From Lachnospiraceae bacterium AC2029 (lineage in GTDB: Bacteria > Bacillota > Clostridia > Lachnospirales > Lachnospiraceae), in the NCBI GenBank assembly GCA_000703065.1, contig JNLK01000001.1, positions 2,130,001-2,194,000 on the forward strand: 64,000 bases of DNA. The letters are read 5' to 3'. The translations under genes and the position numbers were made by a program. The stretch's first letter is position 1. Every line of letters starts with the position of its first letter. The notes under the pieces are model-generated. The model did not search any database. It was given only the letters and a program-made list of their open reading frames with translations, and was not told the DNA's origin. Shown one piece after another: positions 50,767 through 60,332 of the stretch.

Positions 50767-51861
50767 ATGAACCCCTTTTCATCGTTATATTATATACGGG
50801 AAAATAAAGGCCGTGCGGCCCTCTGCATATTCATGATGTTTCTCGGCACCATGATGTTCCTTGCGGGGAACTATGTGGATTCCATGATCCACTCCTTCAA
50901 CAGATCATTTGAATACTCCGACAGGGTCGTGAGGATAAATGCTCAGACCATGGACGAAGAGTTTAAGGACTTTGAGGCCTTCGTGGAGGATGTGAAGGCG
51001 GACCCGGAGCTGGACTGTGTGAGATACAGTGCACTCGGCTTCCCTTCCATGTCCCACGATACCGTGCTGGGGATCGATGTTTATGATACCTGCATGGTGT
51101 TCAATTCCGTGGAGGATGCGGGGAAGGTATTTGACCATCTGGGGATCAGGGCTGACCTCTCCGGATGCGGGGACCGGTCCGTTATCATGACAGAGGATCT
51201 GGCAAAGAACCTGGGGCTGAAGCCCGGGGATGTATTGGATAAATCCTACAACGGAAATCTGGCCTGGGACTTCACGGTGGATTCCCTGGCGGAGGATCCG
51301 GGATATGGCATGTTCTACATATTTGATAATCCGGAAAATCTCTATCGGCTTTACATTTTCAGTGATTCCCTGCAGGGAGAGGAGCTCTATCGTCATGTGG
51401 AAAAGCTGGCTGGGGCCCGGAAGGTTCAGGTGCTCCGGCCCTACAGGGATGAGGTCATGCCGGAAATGACGATCCTTTACGTGATCTTCTACGCCATGGT
51501 TGTTCTGGTGGCTGTGGTGCTTGCGGTAACGATCAATTCCGTGATGACAGGACAGTACATGAAGAGAACCTACGAGTTCGGCGTGTACCGGGCGCTGGGC
51601 AGAAGCAAAGGAGAGATCCGTCGTAAGGTGGCGAAGGAAGTTCTTGCCATGAACCTTATCGCCGTGCTGGCCGGAGCAGTCATCATCATGCTATATACAT
51701 ATCTTGCGAACTCATTGATCTATGAAGAAAAAGGACTACATCTTCTCTACTTCTCGGGAATCGGTCTTCTGGGATTCCTGATCTGTGAAACACTGATCCT
51801 GGTGCCGGTCATCCTGTCCAAGGGACGGCGCATGGGAAAGGCGGATGTGACGGGGTTTTGA
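50767..51861 (+). CDS. FtsX-type ABC permease
   Basis: The 364-residue protein has one N-terminal helix (about 17-38), an extracytoplasmic domain at about 40-230 and an FtsX domain with three helices at about 240-355, including FGVYRALGRSKGEIRRK, the conserved coupling-helix region. The start follows AAAAGGAGATAGT. It lies 85 bases after the ATPase gene and before a terminator, so it completes the three-gene operon. Confidence 0.88.
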   Translation: MNPFSSLYYIRENKGRAALCIFMMFLGTMMFLAGNYVDSMIHSFNRSFEYSDRVVRINAQTMDEEFKDFEAFVEDVKADPELDCVRYSALGFPSMSHDTVLGIDVYDTCMVFNSVEDAGKVFDHLGIRADLSGCGDRSVIMTEDLAKNLGLKPGDVLDKSYNGNLAWDFTVDSLAEDPGYGMFYIFDNPENLYRLYIFSDSLQGEELYRHVEKLAGARKVQVLRPYRDEVMPEMTILYVIFYAMVVLVAVVLAVTINSVMTGQYMKRTYEFGVYRALGRSKGEIRRKVAKEVLAMNLIAVLAGAVIIMLYTYLANSLIYEEKGLHLLYFSGIGLLGFLICETLILVPVILSKGRRMGKADVTGF

Positions 51862-51875
51862 CACCCCGTCTTTTT
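51850..51875 (+). terminator. Rho-independent terminator of the ABC operon
   Basis: ACGGGG and CCCCGT pair across 8 bases and are followed by CTTTTTC. The left arm overlaps the last codons of the permease gene. Confidence 0.75.
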
Positions 51876-52000
51876 CTGTTGGAGACAGCTCCGTATCCTG
51901 GCTATGTGCCGTGCGAGTTGTGGGTGGCGGGACGAAGGGCAGTGTGCTATAATTTGAGCTGGTATGTCCCCACACAGGGGAACGACACAGGAGAAACACT

Positions 52001-52357
52001 ATGAGATACGTTATGATGGCGCTGGGAGGGATCGTGATCCTTCTGGAGCTCATTCTTATACTTTCGGAACGATTCGGCTGTTCCCAACCCGTAGAAGCAA
52101 GGCTGGTCGACCTGGTCAAGCACCGGCCGGGGATTGGCTCCGTAAAACAGCCGGTCCTTCGATATACGGTAGACGGTCAGCGGTATGAGATCGAAGCCCG
52201 TATCCATGCCAGGGGCTGGAAGAAGGAAGGAACCCATACGATCCTTGTGAACCCGAAACATCCGACGAAGATCTGGCATAGAAGCAAATGGTGGGATTGC
52301 CTGAAGGTGGTGATCCTGGGAGGTATCTGCTTCGGTCTCGGATGGATTGACATTTGA
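52001..52357 (+). CDS. Small membrane protein (DUF3592-like)
   Basis: A 118-residue protein with one transmembrane helix at each end (residues about 3-22 and 100-117). The beta-rich loop between them contains PVLRYTVDGQRYEIEARIHA and YVNPKHP-like features (ILVNPKHPTKI), which is the DUF3592 pattern. Function is unknown. TATAAT at 51948 and ACAGGAGAAACACT before the start are visible. It ends 11 bases before the mnmE start and may be co-transcribed with it. Confidence 0.65.
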   Translation: MRYVMMALGGIVILLELILILSERFGCSQPVEARLVDLVKHRPGIGSVKQPVLRYTVDGQRYEIEARIHARGWKKEGTHTILVNPKHPTKIWHRSKWWDCLKVVILGGICFGLGWIDI

Positions 52358-52368
52358 CGGGAGGCATT

Positions 52369-53847
52369 ATGATTTCGGAAAAGGACACTATTTGCGCGAT
52401 AGCGACGGGAACGGGAAGTGCGGGCATCGGCATCGTCCGTCTCAGCGGTCCGGATTCCATCGGGATCGCAGATCGTATGTTTCGCGGAAAACGCAGATTG
52501 TCGGAAATGAATACCTATACCGCAGCCTACGGACAGCTGGTTCAGGTGAACGGACCGTCAGAGGGCCAGGTGCTGGATGAGGTGATCGCCCTGGTCATGC
52601 GTGCGCCCCGCACCTACACAACGGAGGATGTGGTGGAGCTTTCCTGCCATGGAGGTCCGCTGGTACTGCATCGCGTACTGGAGGAAGCGCTGAAGGCAGG
52701 AGCACGTCTGGCAGAGCCCGGTGAATTTACCCGGAGAGCCTACCTGGGCGGGCGGATCGATCTTTCGGAGGCAGAGGCGGTCATGGATGTGATCGCGGCA
52801 GAATCCGACCGGGCGTTGGAGGCATCCCTCCGGCAGCTTCGGGGAAGCCTTCGGAATGCGGTGACGGAGTTGAGGGAGAAGCTCCTTTATGAAACGGCAT
52901 ATATTGAATCTGCTCTGGATGATCCGGAGCATTACAGTCTGGAGGATTACGGAGACAGGATCCGGCCTGTCCTGGAGGAGAGCCGGAAAGCAATCCGAAG
53001 GCTGCTGGCAGGAGAACGGGAAGGCAGGCTGCTTCGGACCGGAATCCGTACCGCCATTGTGGGACGGCCGAATGCAGGCAAGTCCTCCATCCTGAACCTT
53101 CTGCTGGGAGAGGACCGGGCCATCGTGACGGAGATCGCGGGAACCACCCGGGACACTTTGGAAGAGAAGGCCATCCTGGGCGATGTGCCCCTGGTACTGA
53201 TCGATACGGCAGGCATCCGCGAGACCCGGGACGTGGTGGAACAGATCGGCGTGCAGCGGGCGAAGGAAGCTCTGGAGACCGCAGACCTGATCCTGATGGT
53301 CATTGATGCGGCGGAGAACCTGTCGGAAGAGGACGAGGCCTTACTCCGGAGTCTGACGGGAGAACGTCCGGAGCCGGAAGGTCCGGAAGCCGGGGCGGAA
53401 CTCTCCGGAAGAAATGAAGCAGCACCCATTCTGATCCTGTTGAATAAAAATGATCTTGCGACCGTGGTTTCCGTTCCTGAGATAGAACAGAAGCTGGAGA
53501 CCTGGAAGTCCGGTTCGGATACACCTGTTACCCGCGTGCTGGAAATCTCCGCAGCAACGGGAGAAGGAAGAGAGCGTCTGGCAGAAGCGGTCCGCGAGCT
53601 CTTCTTTGCAGGAACACTTTCTGACAGTCAGGAGACCTATCTGCTGAATGCCCGCCATACCGAAGCCCTTTCCGATGCGGACGAGGCGCTGGGACGCGTG
53701 GCAGACAGCGTGGACGCGGGCGTGGGCGAGGATTTCTATACCATCGATCTGCTGGCAGCATATGAAGCCCTGGGCCGAATCACGGGAGAGACCCTGGAGG
53801 ACGATCTTGCGGACAAAATATTCGCGGAGTTCTGCCTGGGTAAGTAA
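52369..53847 (+). CDS. mnmE: tRNA modification GTPase MnmE (TrmE)
   Basis: A 492-residue GTPase that with MnmG adds the carboxymethylaminomethyl group to uridine 34 of tRNAs. The N-terminal folate-binding domain starts DTICAIATGTGSAGIGIVRL. The G domain has G1 GRPNAGKSS near 230, G2 GTTRDTLEE, G3 DTAG and G4 NKND. The protein ends IFAEFCLGK with the catalytic C-terminal Cys motif (CxGK). The G domain carries a Pro/Glu-rich insert between about residues 325 and 345. The start follows GGGAGG by 4 bases. mnmG follows directly. Confidence 0.97.
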   Translation: MISEKDTICAIATGTGSAGIGIVRLSGPDSIGIADRMFRGKRRLSEMNTYTAAYGQLVQVNGPSEGQVLDEVIALVMRAPRTYTTEDVVELSCHGGPLVLHRVLEEALKAGARLAEPGEFTRRAYLGGRIDLSEAEAVMDVIAAESDRALEASLRQLRGSLRNAVTELREKLLYETAYIESALDDPEHYSLEDYGDRIRPVLEESRKAIRRLLAGEREGRLLRTGIRTAIVGRPNAGKSSILNLLLGEDRAIVTEIAGTTRDTLEEKAILGDVPLVLIDTAGIRETRDVVEQIGVQRAKEALETADLILMVIDAAENLSEEDEALLRSLTGERPEPEGPEAGAELSGRNEAAPILILLNKNDLATVVSVPEIEQKLETWKSGSDTPVTRVLEISAATGEGRERLAEAVRELFFAGTLSDSQETYLLNARHTEALSDADEALGRVADSVDAGVGEDFYTIDLLAAYEALGRITGETLEDDLADKIFAEFCLGK

Positions 53848-53874
53848 GATTATAAATGAACGGAGTGTCATGAT

Positions 53875-55788
53875 ATGACGCATGTAGAAGAAACATATGA
53901 TATCGTTATTGTCGGCGCGGGACATGCCGGCTGTGAGGCGGCCCTAGCCGCATCCAGGATGGGATTCGAGACCATCCTTTTTACGGTCAGCATGGACAGC
54001 GTGGCACTGATGCCCTGTAATCCCAACATCGGAGGCAGTTCCAAGGGACATCTGGTCCGGGAGATCGACGCCCTGGGCGGCGAGATGGGAAAGAACATTG
54101 ACAAGACCTATATCCAGTCCAAGATGCTGAATGTGTCCAAGGGACCGGCGGTACATTCTCTCCGTGCCCAGGCAGACAAGGGTGAGTATACCAAGGAAAT
54201 GCGTCGCACCCTGCAGCGGGAGCCGAAGCTGACCCTGAGACAGCAGGAGGTGACAGAGCTGCTGGTGGAGCCCGTCGCCCCGAATGCCGGCCCGGACGAA
54301 GCAAAGGCCCGGAGAAGAGTCGTGGGCGTTCGTACCTGCTCCGGCGCAGTATATCATGCGAAGGCAGTGGTCCTTTGTACCGGTGTGTATCTCAAGGCAC
54401 GGTGTATTTACGGAGACACCATCAGCTACACGGGACCGAACGGTCTCTCGGCTGCAAATCATCTTTCGGATTCCATGGCGGATGCGGGAATCGGTATCCG
54501 GCGTTTCAAGACAGGAACCCCGCCGCGGATCGACCGGAAGTCCATAGATTTTTCCAAGACCGTGGAGCAGAAAGGAAACGAGCACGTGGTTCCCTTCTCC
54601 TTTACGAACCGTTCGGAGGACATCGCCCGGGAGCAGATCTCCTGCTGGCTCACCTATACGAACGAAACCACACATGAGATCATTCGGGAGAACATCGACC
54701 GTTCACCTCTGTATTCCGGCGTGATCCAGGGAACCGGTCCCCGGTACTGCCCCTCCATTGAGGACAAGATCATGAAGTTCCCGGATAAGGACCGTCACCA
54801 GCTCTTCATAGAGCCCGAGGGAGAGTTCACGGATGAAATGTATCTGGACGGCATGCCCTCCTCCCTTCCCGAGGATGTCCAGTATCGGATGGTGCATTCT
54901 GTTCCGGGACTGGAACACGCGAAGATCGTAAGAAATGCGTATGCCATCGAGTACGACTGCATTTCCGCAACGGAGCTTCGGCCTTCCCTGGAGTTCAAGG
55001 GAGTGGAAGGCCTCTTTGCAGCCGGTCAGATCAACGGAAGCTCCGGTTACGAGGAAGCCGGCGCCCAGGGACTGATGGCAGGGATAAATGCAGCGCGGAA
55101 GCTTCAGGGAAAGGACCCGGTGGTCCTGTCCCGTTCCGATGGTTACATCGGTGTTCTGATCGATGACCTGGTAACGAAGGAGACCCATGAGCCTTACCGG
55201 ATGATGACCAGTCGCGCAGAATACCGTCTGTTGCTCCGTCAGGACAATGCGGATCTGCGGCTGACCCCCATCGGATATGAGATCGGACTGATCCCCGAGG
55301 AACGATATCAGGCCTTTCTTGCAAAGAAGGAAATGATCGAGTCCGAGATCCGACGTCTGGAGGAGACTCCCATCGGAGCGGCAAAGGAGACGCAGGAATT
55401 CCTTACCGCACATGAGAGCGCGCCACTTCGGACCGGAGCCTGTCTGGCAGATCTGCTCCGTCGTCCCGAATTCACCTACGAAGCGCTGGCGCCTCTGGAT
55501 ACCGGACGTCCCACCGAGGGCATCACAGAAGAGGTGGCGGAACAGGTGGAGATCTCCATCAAGTATGAGGGCTATATCCGGAGACAGAAGCAGCAGGTGG
55601 AACATTTCCTCAAAATGGAAGAGAAGAGGATTCCGGCGGATATGGACTACGGTCAGGTGAAGAACCTGCGCAAGGAAGCGCGTCAGAAGCTGGAAGCGGT
55701 GCGGCCGGAATCCATAGGACAGGCATCCCGCATCTCGGGCGTTTCCCCCGCAGACGTGTCCCAGCTGATGCTGTATTTGCATTTATGA
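53875..55788 (+). CDS. mnmG: tRNA uridine-5-carboxymethylaminomethyl synthesis enzyme MnmG (GidA)
   Basis: A 637-residue FAD enzyme, partner of MnmE. The N-terminal dinucleotide fold is [20 protein letters not shown]. Family signatures include [30 protein letters not shown] and [19 protein letters not shown]. The C-terminal helical domain has [12 protein letters not shown]. Length is normal. It begins 27 bases after mnmE in the same operon. Confidence 0.97.
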   Translation: MTHVEETYDIVIVGAGHAGCEAALAASRMGFETILFTVSMDSVALMPCNPNIGGSSKGHLVREIDALGGEMGKNIDKTYIQSKMLNVSKGPAVHSLRAQADKGEYTKEMRRTLQREPKLTLRQQEVTELLVEPVAPNAGPDEAKARRRVVGVRTCSGAVYHAKAVVLCTGVYLKARCIYGDTISYTGPNGLSAANHLSDSMADAGIGIRRFKTGTPPRIDRKSIDFSKTVEQKGNEHVVPFSFTNRSEDIAREQISCWLTYTNETTHEIIRENIDRSPLYSGVIQGTGPRYCPSIEDKIMKFPDKDRHQLFIEPEGEFTDEMYLDGMPSSLPEDVQYRMVHSVPGLEHAKIVRNAYAIEYDCISATELRPSLEFKGVEGLFAAGQINGSSGYEEAGAQGLMAGINAARKLQGKDPVVLSRSDGYIGVLIDDLVTKETHEPYRMMTSRAEYRLLLRQDNADLRLTPIGYEIGLIPEERYQAFLAKKEMIESEIRRLEETPIGAAKETQEFLTAHESAPLRTGACLADLLRRPEFTYEALAPLDTGRPTEGITEEVAEQVEISIKYEGYIRRQKQQVEHFLKMEEKRIPADMDYGQVKNLRKEARQKLEAVRPESIGQASRISGVSPADVSQLMLYLHL

Positions 55789-55816
55789 TGCAACGCCGGA
55801 GTGGCGTGGTCGGCTA

Positions 55817-55845
55817 TTGCGCCGCGTATGTAAAAGTGGTACAAT
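55817..55845 (+). promoter_or_regulatory. Promoter of the exonuclease gene
   Basis: TTGCGC and TACAAT are 17 bases apart. The -10 region (AAAGTGGTACAAT) resembles that of the diguanylate cyclase promoter at 56956. Confidence 0.55.
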
Positions 55846-55891
55846 GGTACGCGTGTGTTATCGTAAATTGCAGTAAGAAGGAACCTCATAT

Positions 55892-56917
55892 ATGAAGTAC
55901 ATCGTCATGGATCTGGAGTGGAACCAGAGCGCTTACGGCAGGGCCGGAGAGCATCCCCGACTTCCCTTCGAGATCATAGAGATCGGTGCGGTGAAGCTCG
56001 ACCATAAGTACCGGCTGGAGTCGGAGTTCCGTGAGCTGATCACACCGAAGATCTACAGAAAACTGCATCATACCATCCGGAATATGCTGAACTACGATGA
56101 GAAGGACCTGCAGCGGGAGGGCAAGCCGTTCAAGGATGTGTGCAAACGCTTCCTGGATTGGTGCGGCGAGGATTCGGTCTTCTGCACCTGGGGCATGTCA
56201 GACCTCTTCTATCTGCAGAACAACATGGACTTCTACTACATGGACAAGCTTCCGTATCCGGTACGGTACTACAATATCCAGCAGATCTACGCGGATAAGT
56301 ACGACCCAGACAAGAACATTTGCAAGCTTGAGAAAGCGGTGGAAGCACTTCATATCCCGGTCATCGAACCTTTCCATGCCGCCATCAGTGATGCCCGCTA
56401 TACCGCGCAGGTACTTGCGGCAGCGAAGCTGGGAAACATCAAGGATAAATATACCGTAGACATTTACCAACGGCCCAAGAGACCGGAGGACGTCATCAAC
56501 GAACGTCATGCAAATGTGATCGACTACGTTTCCGTAGAATATCCCAGCCGGGCAGTGGCCATGGCGGACGCAGACGTATCCGAACTCCGATGTCCGAAAT
56601 GCGGACGGAGACTCAGTCTGAAGGTACAATGGTTCAGTAACGCACAGAACACCGAAATCGCGGTGGGACGATGCTTCTATCACGGTTACGTGCAGGGACG
56701 CATCCGCTTCCGTGCAACCGAAGGAAGCGACGACACCGTATACGCGATCAAGAAGATCACCCGGACAGATAAATCAGGATTCGAAGGGCTCAGAGCCAGA
56801 CAGGAAGAACTCCGGGAGAAGAAAAGACTCAAACGACACGAATCCGAAAAAAGAAGATCCAAGGCCGGACGGGCCAAACGGAGGAGAAAAACTCCCAGCA
56901 AGAAATCCGCTTCGTAA
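55892..56917 (+). CDS. DEDDh-type 3'-5' exonuclease with zinc-ribbon-like tail
   Basis: The 341-residue protein has an exonuclease domain at residues about 1-185, with motif I VMDLEWNQ (Asp, Glu), motif II around TWGMSDLFYLQN and motif III HAAISDARYTAQV (His and Asp), in the style of DnaQ/KapD/ERI-1 nucleases. Residues about 230-270 have CPKCGRR and a later RCFYHGY that may bind zinc. The tail is very Lys/Arg-rich and probably binds nucleic acid. Such enzymes trim RNA or DNA 3' ends. It has its own promoter and terminator. Confidence 0.85.
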   Translation: MKYIVMDLEWNQSAYGRAGEHPRLPFEIIEIGAVKLDHKYRLESEFRELITPKIYRKLHHTIRNMLNYDEKDLQREGKPFKDVCKRFLDWCGEDSVFCTWGMSDLFYLQNNMDFYYMDKLPYPVRYYNIQQIYADKYDPDKNICKLEKAVEALHIPVIEPFHAAISDARYTAQVLAAAKLGNIKDKYTVDIYQRPKRPEDVINERHANVIDYVSVEYPSRAVAMADADVSELRCPKCGRRLSLKVQWFSNAQNTEIAVGRCFYHGYVQGRIRFRATEGSDDTVYAIKKITRTDKSGFEGLRARQEELREKKRLKRHESEKRRSKAGRAKRRRKTPSKKSAS

Positions 56918-56936
56918 AGAAGCGGATTTCTTAGTT
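56900..56936 (+). terminator. Terminator overlapping the end of the exonuclease gene
   Basis: AAGAAATCCGCTTC and its exact complement flank a 5-base loop. The stem ends in TTTCTT and is followed by AGTTTC. It includes the last six codons. Confidence 0.75.
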
Positions 56937-56955
56937 TCAACTCCTGGATTCCTCA

Positions 56956-56985
56956 TTGCGGATTCCCATAGGAAAGTGGTAGAAT
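56956..56985 (+). promoter_or_regulatory. Promoter of the diguanylate cyclase gene
   Basis: TTGCGG and TAGAAT are 18 bases apart, leaving a leader of about 75 bases before the start codon. Confidence 0.5.
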
Positions 56986-57066
56986 ATAAAGTTGAGAAGG
57001 GTTGTACGATTGTATTCTGCGGCTCGCCGGCGGGAACCCCGGTGAGCTGTCCATGGGAGGTAGTAT

Positions 57067-58428
57067 ATGAGAAAAATTCTTGTGGTTGATGATGAGGAAA
57101 TGATGCGCATGATCGCACGCCGGGTCCTGTCCAAGGATTATGAGGTGATCCTGGCATCCTCAGGACCGGAGGCTATCGAGATTTATGATAAAGAGCATCC
57201 GGATCTGATCCTGTCCGACCTTTTGATGCCGGAGATGAACGGCTTTGAGATGCACAAGCTGCTGCAGGAAAAACACGGCTCGGATATCCGTATCATGTAT
57301 ATGACCGCGGATGATGCCGAGGATGTGGAGGATAAGGGCTTTGACCTGGGAGCCTCCGATTTCATCCGGAAGCCGTTCCGTCCGGAGGTTCTGCTGCGGC
57401 GTGTGGAGAATATCATGGGGAATCTGGAGCAGATCAGCAGTCTGACCGAGGAGGCGACCATCGACCGCCTGACCGGTCTTCTGAACAAGGCAAGCTCCGC
57501 TGAGGTTCTCACCGAGGTCTGTGCCCGTGACAGAGGAACCCTCTTCATGGTGGACCTGGACAGCTTCAAACTGGTAAATGACATTTACGGACATGATATG
57601 GGTGATCAGGTGCTGAAGGGCTTTGCCACGATCCTGACCAGTAATTCCGAGGTGAAGGATACCCGCTGCCGCGTAGGCGGAGACGAATTCATGCTGTTCC
57701 TGAAGGATGTAACGGATGAAGCAATCCTCCGGGAGATGGCCGAGCGTGTCAATCGCCAGATCGTGGAAATGGCGAAGGAGCTGATGGGAGAGGATATGCA
57801 GATCCCTCTGGGTGCATCCTTCGGCGGCGTATTCGTTCCGGATCAGGGAACCGACTATGAGAAGCTGGTACAGAAGGCGGACCGGGCACTCTATATCGTG
57901 AAGAAGAACGGAAAGCACGGGATCGCATTTTTCAGAGAAGGCATCGCAAAGAAGGACGATGAAGAGGCGGTTGCCTCTGTCGAAGAGCTTCGCCGGGTCT
58001 GCCAGGTGCTGGAGGAGAGAACTATCAAGAACTCCGCCCTTTGGCTGGATAAGAAATCCTTCGCGGTTGCCTACCGTTACATGATGCGCTACATTCGGAG
58101 CTACAAGGGCTCTGCATATCGTGCGCTGGTGACCCTTGAGAAGAAGGACGCATCCATGGATTCGGAGACCTTTGCGATGATCACCGAGGAGTTTGGAAAG
58201 ACCATTGATCAGTCCCTCCGGAAGAGCGATATCATGATGCAGAACCGGCCGAATCAGTTCCTGCTGCTCCTTCCCAAACTGGAGGATGAATTTGCGGAAT
58301 CCGTATTCGCCCGTATCCGGAATATCTGGAAGGAATCGGAGTACTTCGACAAGGCGACGATCCGGTTCGATGCGGACAAGGTCTCCGGGGAAGAGGGACC
58401 GTCCGAGGAGAAGAGAAAAATCAGGTGA
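57067..58428 (+). CDS. Response regulator with GGDEF diguanylate cyclase domain
   Basis: The 453-residue protein has a receiver at residues 1-118 (VVDDEEMM, phospho-acceptor in LILSDLLMPEMNG, YMTAD, Lys in IRKPF), then a GGDEF domain at about 130-295 (DRLTGLLNK, MVDLDSFKLVNDIYGHDMGD, active site RVGGDEF). A third region of about 150 residues resembles a degenerate second GGDEF fold. It should make c-di-GMP when phosphorylated. The inhibitory RxxD site before GGDEF is ExxD, so product feedback is probably weak. No kinase is adjacent. It may supply the ligand of the riboswitch at 26540. Confidence 0.9.
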   Translation: MRKILVVDDEEMMRMIARRVLSKDYEVILASSGPEAIEIYDKEHPDLILSDLLMPEMNGFEMHKLLQEKHGSDIRIMYMTADDAEDVEDKGFDLGASDFIRKPFRPEVLLRRVENIMGNLEQISSLTEEATIDRLTGLLNKASSAEVLTEVCARDRGTLFMVDLDSFKLVNDIYGHDMGDQVLKGFATILTSNSEVKDTRCRVGGDEFMLFLKDVTDEAILREMAERVNRQIVEMAKELMGEDMQIPLGASFGGVFVPDQGTDYEKLVQKADRALYIVKKNGKHGIAFFREGIAKKDDEEAVASVEELRRVCQVLEERTIKNSALWLDKKSFAVAYRYMMRYIRSYKGSAYRALVTLEKKDASMDSETFAMITEEFGKTIDQSLRKSDIMMQNRPNQFLLLLPKLEDEFAESVFARIRNIWKESEYFDKATIRFDADKVSGEEGPSEEKRKIR

Positions 58429-58513
58429 TAAAACTGCAATATGCTGCAGGATAAGAGTATGTTGCATGATAAAAAGAAGCTGCGAAGCCCCTTGGTGGAA
58501 ATCGCGGCACGAG

Positions 58514-58543
58514 AAAAAGAGGCTGGCGCGCCAGCCTCTTTTT
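58514..58543. terminator. Perfect 30-bp palindromic terminator
   Basis: Arms of 15 bases (AAAAAGAGGCTGGCG and complement) with A and T tracts on either side. It serves both convergent genes. Confidence 0.9.
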
Positions 58544-58573
58544 CTATGGGTTCCGTCAGGAACCGGCACTAAA

Positions 58574-59440
58574 TTAGTTTCTTGCCTTTCCGAACAGTCT
58601 CAGAAGATACAGGAACAGGTTGATGAAGTCGAGATAGAGCTCCATAGCGCCGTAAAGGCCGATGACCATGGGGTCATATCCGACATTCGTCGCAGCCATT
58701 TTTTTGATCTTCTGAACATCATATGCAGTCAGACCTACGAATACGAGGACACCGATGATGGAGATGATGTAATCCATCTTTGCGGAGCCGATGAACATAT
58801 TCACGAGTGATGCAATGAGGATACCGAACAGACCTACGATGCAGATCATACCCAGGTTCGTAAGATCCTTCTTGGTTATAGCTCCGATGAGTGCCATAAC
58901 ACCGAAGATTCCTGCTGCAATGAAGAATACCTGTGTGATGGAACCAAGCTCATACGCAAGGAAAATGATCGAAAGCGTTACGCCGTTCAGGATCGAATAT
59001 GCTCCGAACAGAACTGCGGAGAGAACCAGGTTGTTTCTCTTCATAGCTGCGGTAGCTCCAATTACGGCTGCAATCTCAAGGACTGCGAATACGATCAGAA
59101 TTGCCGGGTTGGTTCTTACACTGTACCAGAATGTGGTATTTGCTACTGCCAGTGCTGTGATTCCGGTTACGAGAAGTGCCAGGAACATGAACAGGAATGA
59201 CTTTGTGAGAACGTCATTTACATCTGCTGCAGCTGCGCCTGCATGAACTGCTCCGGGAGCGTACTGGGGCTGCTGTGCTCCGAATGCTCCACGGCTGATC
59301 TGCTGCTGATACATCTGCTGCTGATAAGCCTGCTGAGGATCCTGATACTGGCCCTGCGGATTCGACTGATACTGCGGGTACTGCGGATACTGCGAATTCT
59401 GGGATCCATTGGGCTCAAACGGGTCATAATTGTTTGCCAT
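58574..59440 (-). CDS. Bax inhibitor-1 (YccA/YetJ) family membrane protein
   Basis: The 288-residue protein has a Gln/Tyr/Pro-rich cytoplasmic N-terminus of about 65 residues (repeated QQ/YQ), then seven transmembrane helices with the family pattern LTKSFLFMFLALLVTGI, ILNGVTLSIIF, GLTAYDVQKIKKM and LYLDFINLFLYLLRLFG. Bacterial relatives such as YetJ are pH-sensitive calcium-leak channels. The paired Asp residues of the pore (in TAYDVQ and LYLDF) are present. The start was chosen at the second Met because AGGATGG lies 8 bases before it. Confidence 0.9.
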   Translation of the reverse strand: MANNYDPFEPNGSQNSQYPQYPQYQSNPQGQYQDPQQAYQQQMYQQQISRGAFGAQQPQYAPGAVHAGAAAADVNDVLTKSFLFMFLALLVTGITALAVANTTFWYSVRTNPAILIVFAVLEIAAVIGATAAMKRNNLVLSAVLFGAYSILNGVTLSIIFLAYELGSITQVFFIAAGIFGVMALIGAITKKDLTNLGMICIVGLFGILIASLVNMFIGSAKMDYIISIIGVLVFVGLTAYDVQKIKKMAATNVGYDPMVIGLYGAMELYLDFINLFLYLLRLFGKARN

Positions 59441-59634
59441 ATATCCAACCATCCTTTCTTAATAATATGCTTATATAGCATTTTATCAGAACTAAATTAA
59501 CATAAAAAGCGGGAAAATACAATGCTTTTTGAAAAAGTTCACTACATTCGTTTACAATCTGACTTATTTCGAGTAAACTAAAACTTGGTGGATTATGCCT
59601 TGACGGAAATATCCACCGGAAGGGAGAGGCATCG

Positions 59635-60303
59635 ATGCTTCGGGAAGGAACGCTGGAGGAGATCTCCGATGGCAGGCTCTACGAACTGAATGATATGGTA
59701 CGTGCGGACTGCGCGGGCTGTGAGGGCTGCAGTAAATGCTGCAGGAGCGACATGGGAACCTCCATTACCCTGGATCCGTATGATGTATGGATGCTGACGA
59801 AGGGAACCGGACGCAGCTTCACGGATTTGGTGGAGAAGGAGATCAAGCTGTCCATGCTGGACGGGCTGATCCTTCCGCATATGAACATGGAGAAGGGCTG
59901 CGGCTTCCTGGATGAAAGAGGACGCTGTACAATCCATGCATACCGGCCGTCCATCTGCAGACTGTTCCCTTTGGGACGCTACTACGAGAACGGGGATTTC
60001 AAGTATTTTCTACAGGTGCATGAATGCACGAAGCAGAATCGGAGCAAGGTTAAAGTTCAAAAATGGATCGATATTGAGCCCATCGAGGAGCACACCGCAT
60101 TTGTCCGGAAATGGCACAATTTCCTGGGACTGGCAAGGCGCAAGGTGGGTGAGGCAAAGGATCCTCATCAGATCCGTAACTTCATGCTCTTCCTGCTGGA
60201 GCTCTTCTACGTATCGGAATACGAAGCCGATACGGACTTCTTCGAGCAGTTCCATCACAGGATGAAGGTTGCGGTACGGGAGATGAAGAAGATCCTGAGG
60301 TGA
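59635..60303 (+). CDS. YkgJ-type cysteine-cluster protein
   Basis: The 222-residue protein has the metal-binding cluster CAGCEGCSKCCRSDMG near residues 26-36 and later cysteines in KGCGFLDERGRCTIHAYRPS and ICRLFPLG, the YkgJ/FliB-like pattern (a putative zinc or iron chelating domain). The C-terminal half is helical. In related organisms such proteins are linked to methylation or metal handling, but the role is not settled. The start follows GGAAGGGAGAGGCATCG. The next gene starts 29 bases on, so they may form an operon. Confidence 0.8.
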   Translation: MLREGTLEEISDGRLYELNDMVRADCAGCEGCSKCCRSDMGTSITLDPYDVWMLTKGTGRSFTDLVEKEIKLSMLDGLILPHMNMEKGCGFLDERGRCTIHAYRPSICRLFPLGRYYENGDFKYFLQVHECTKQNRSKVKVQKWIDIEPIEEHTAFVRKWHNFLGLARRKVGEAKDPHQIRNFMLFLLELFYVSEYEADTDFFEQFHHRMKVAVREMKKILR

Positions 60304-60332
60304 TGTCACTATATATGCAAGGGGGTAGAAGC

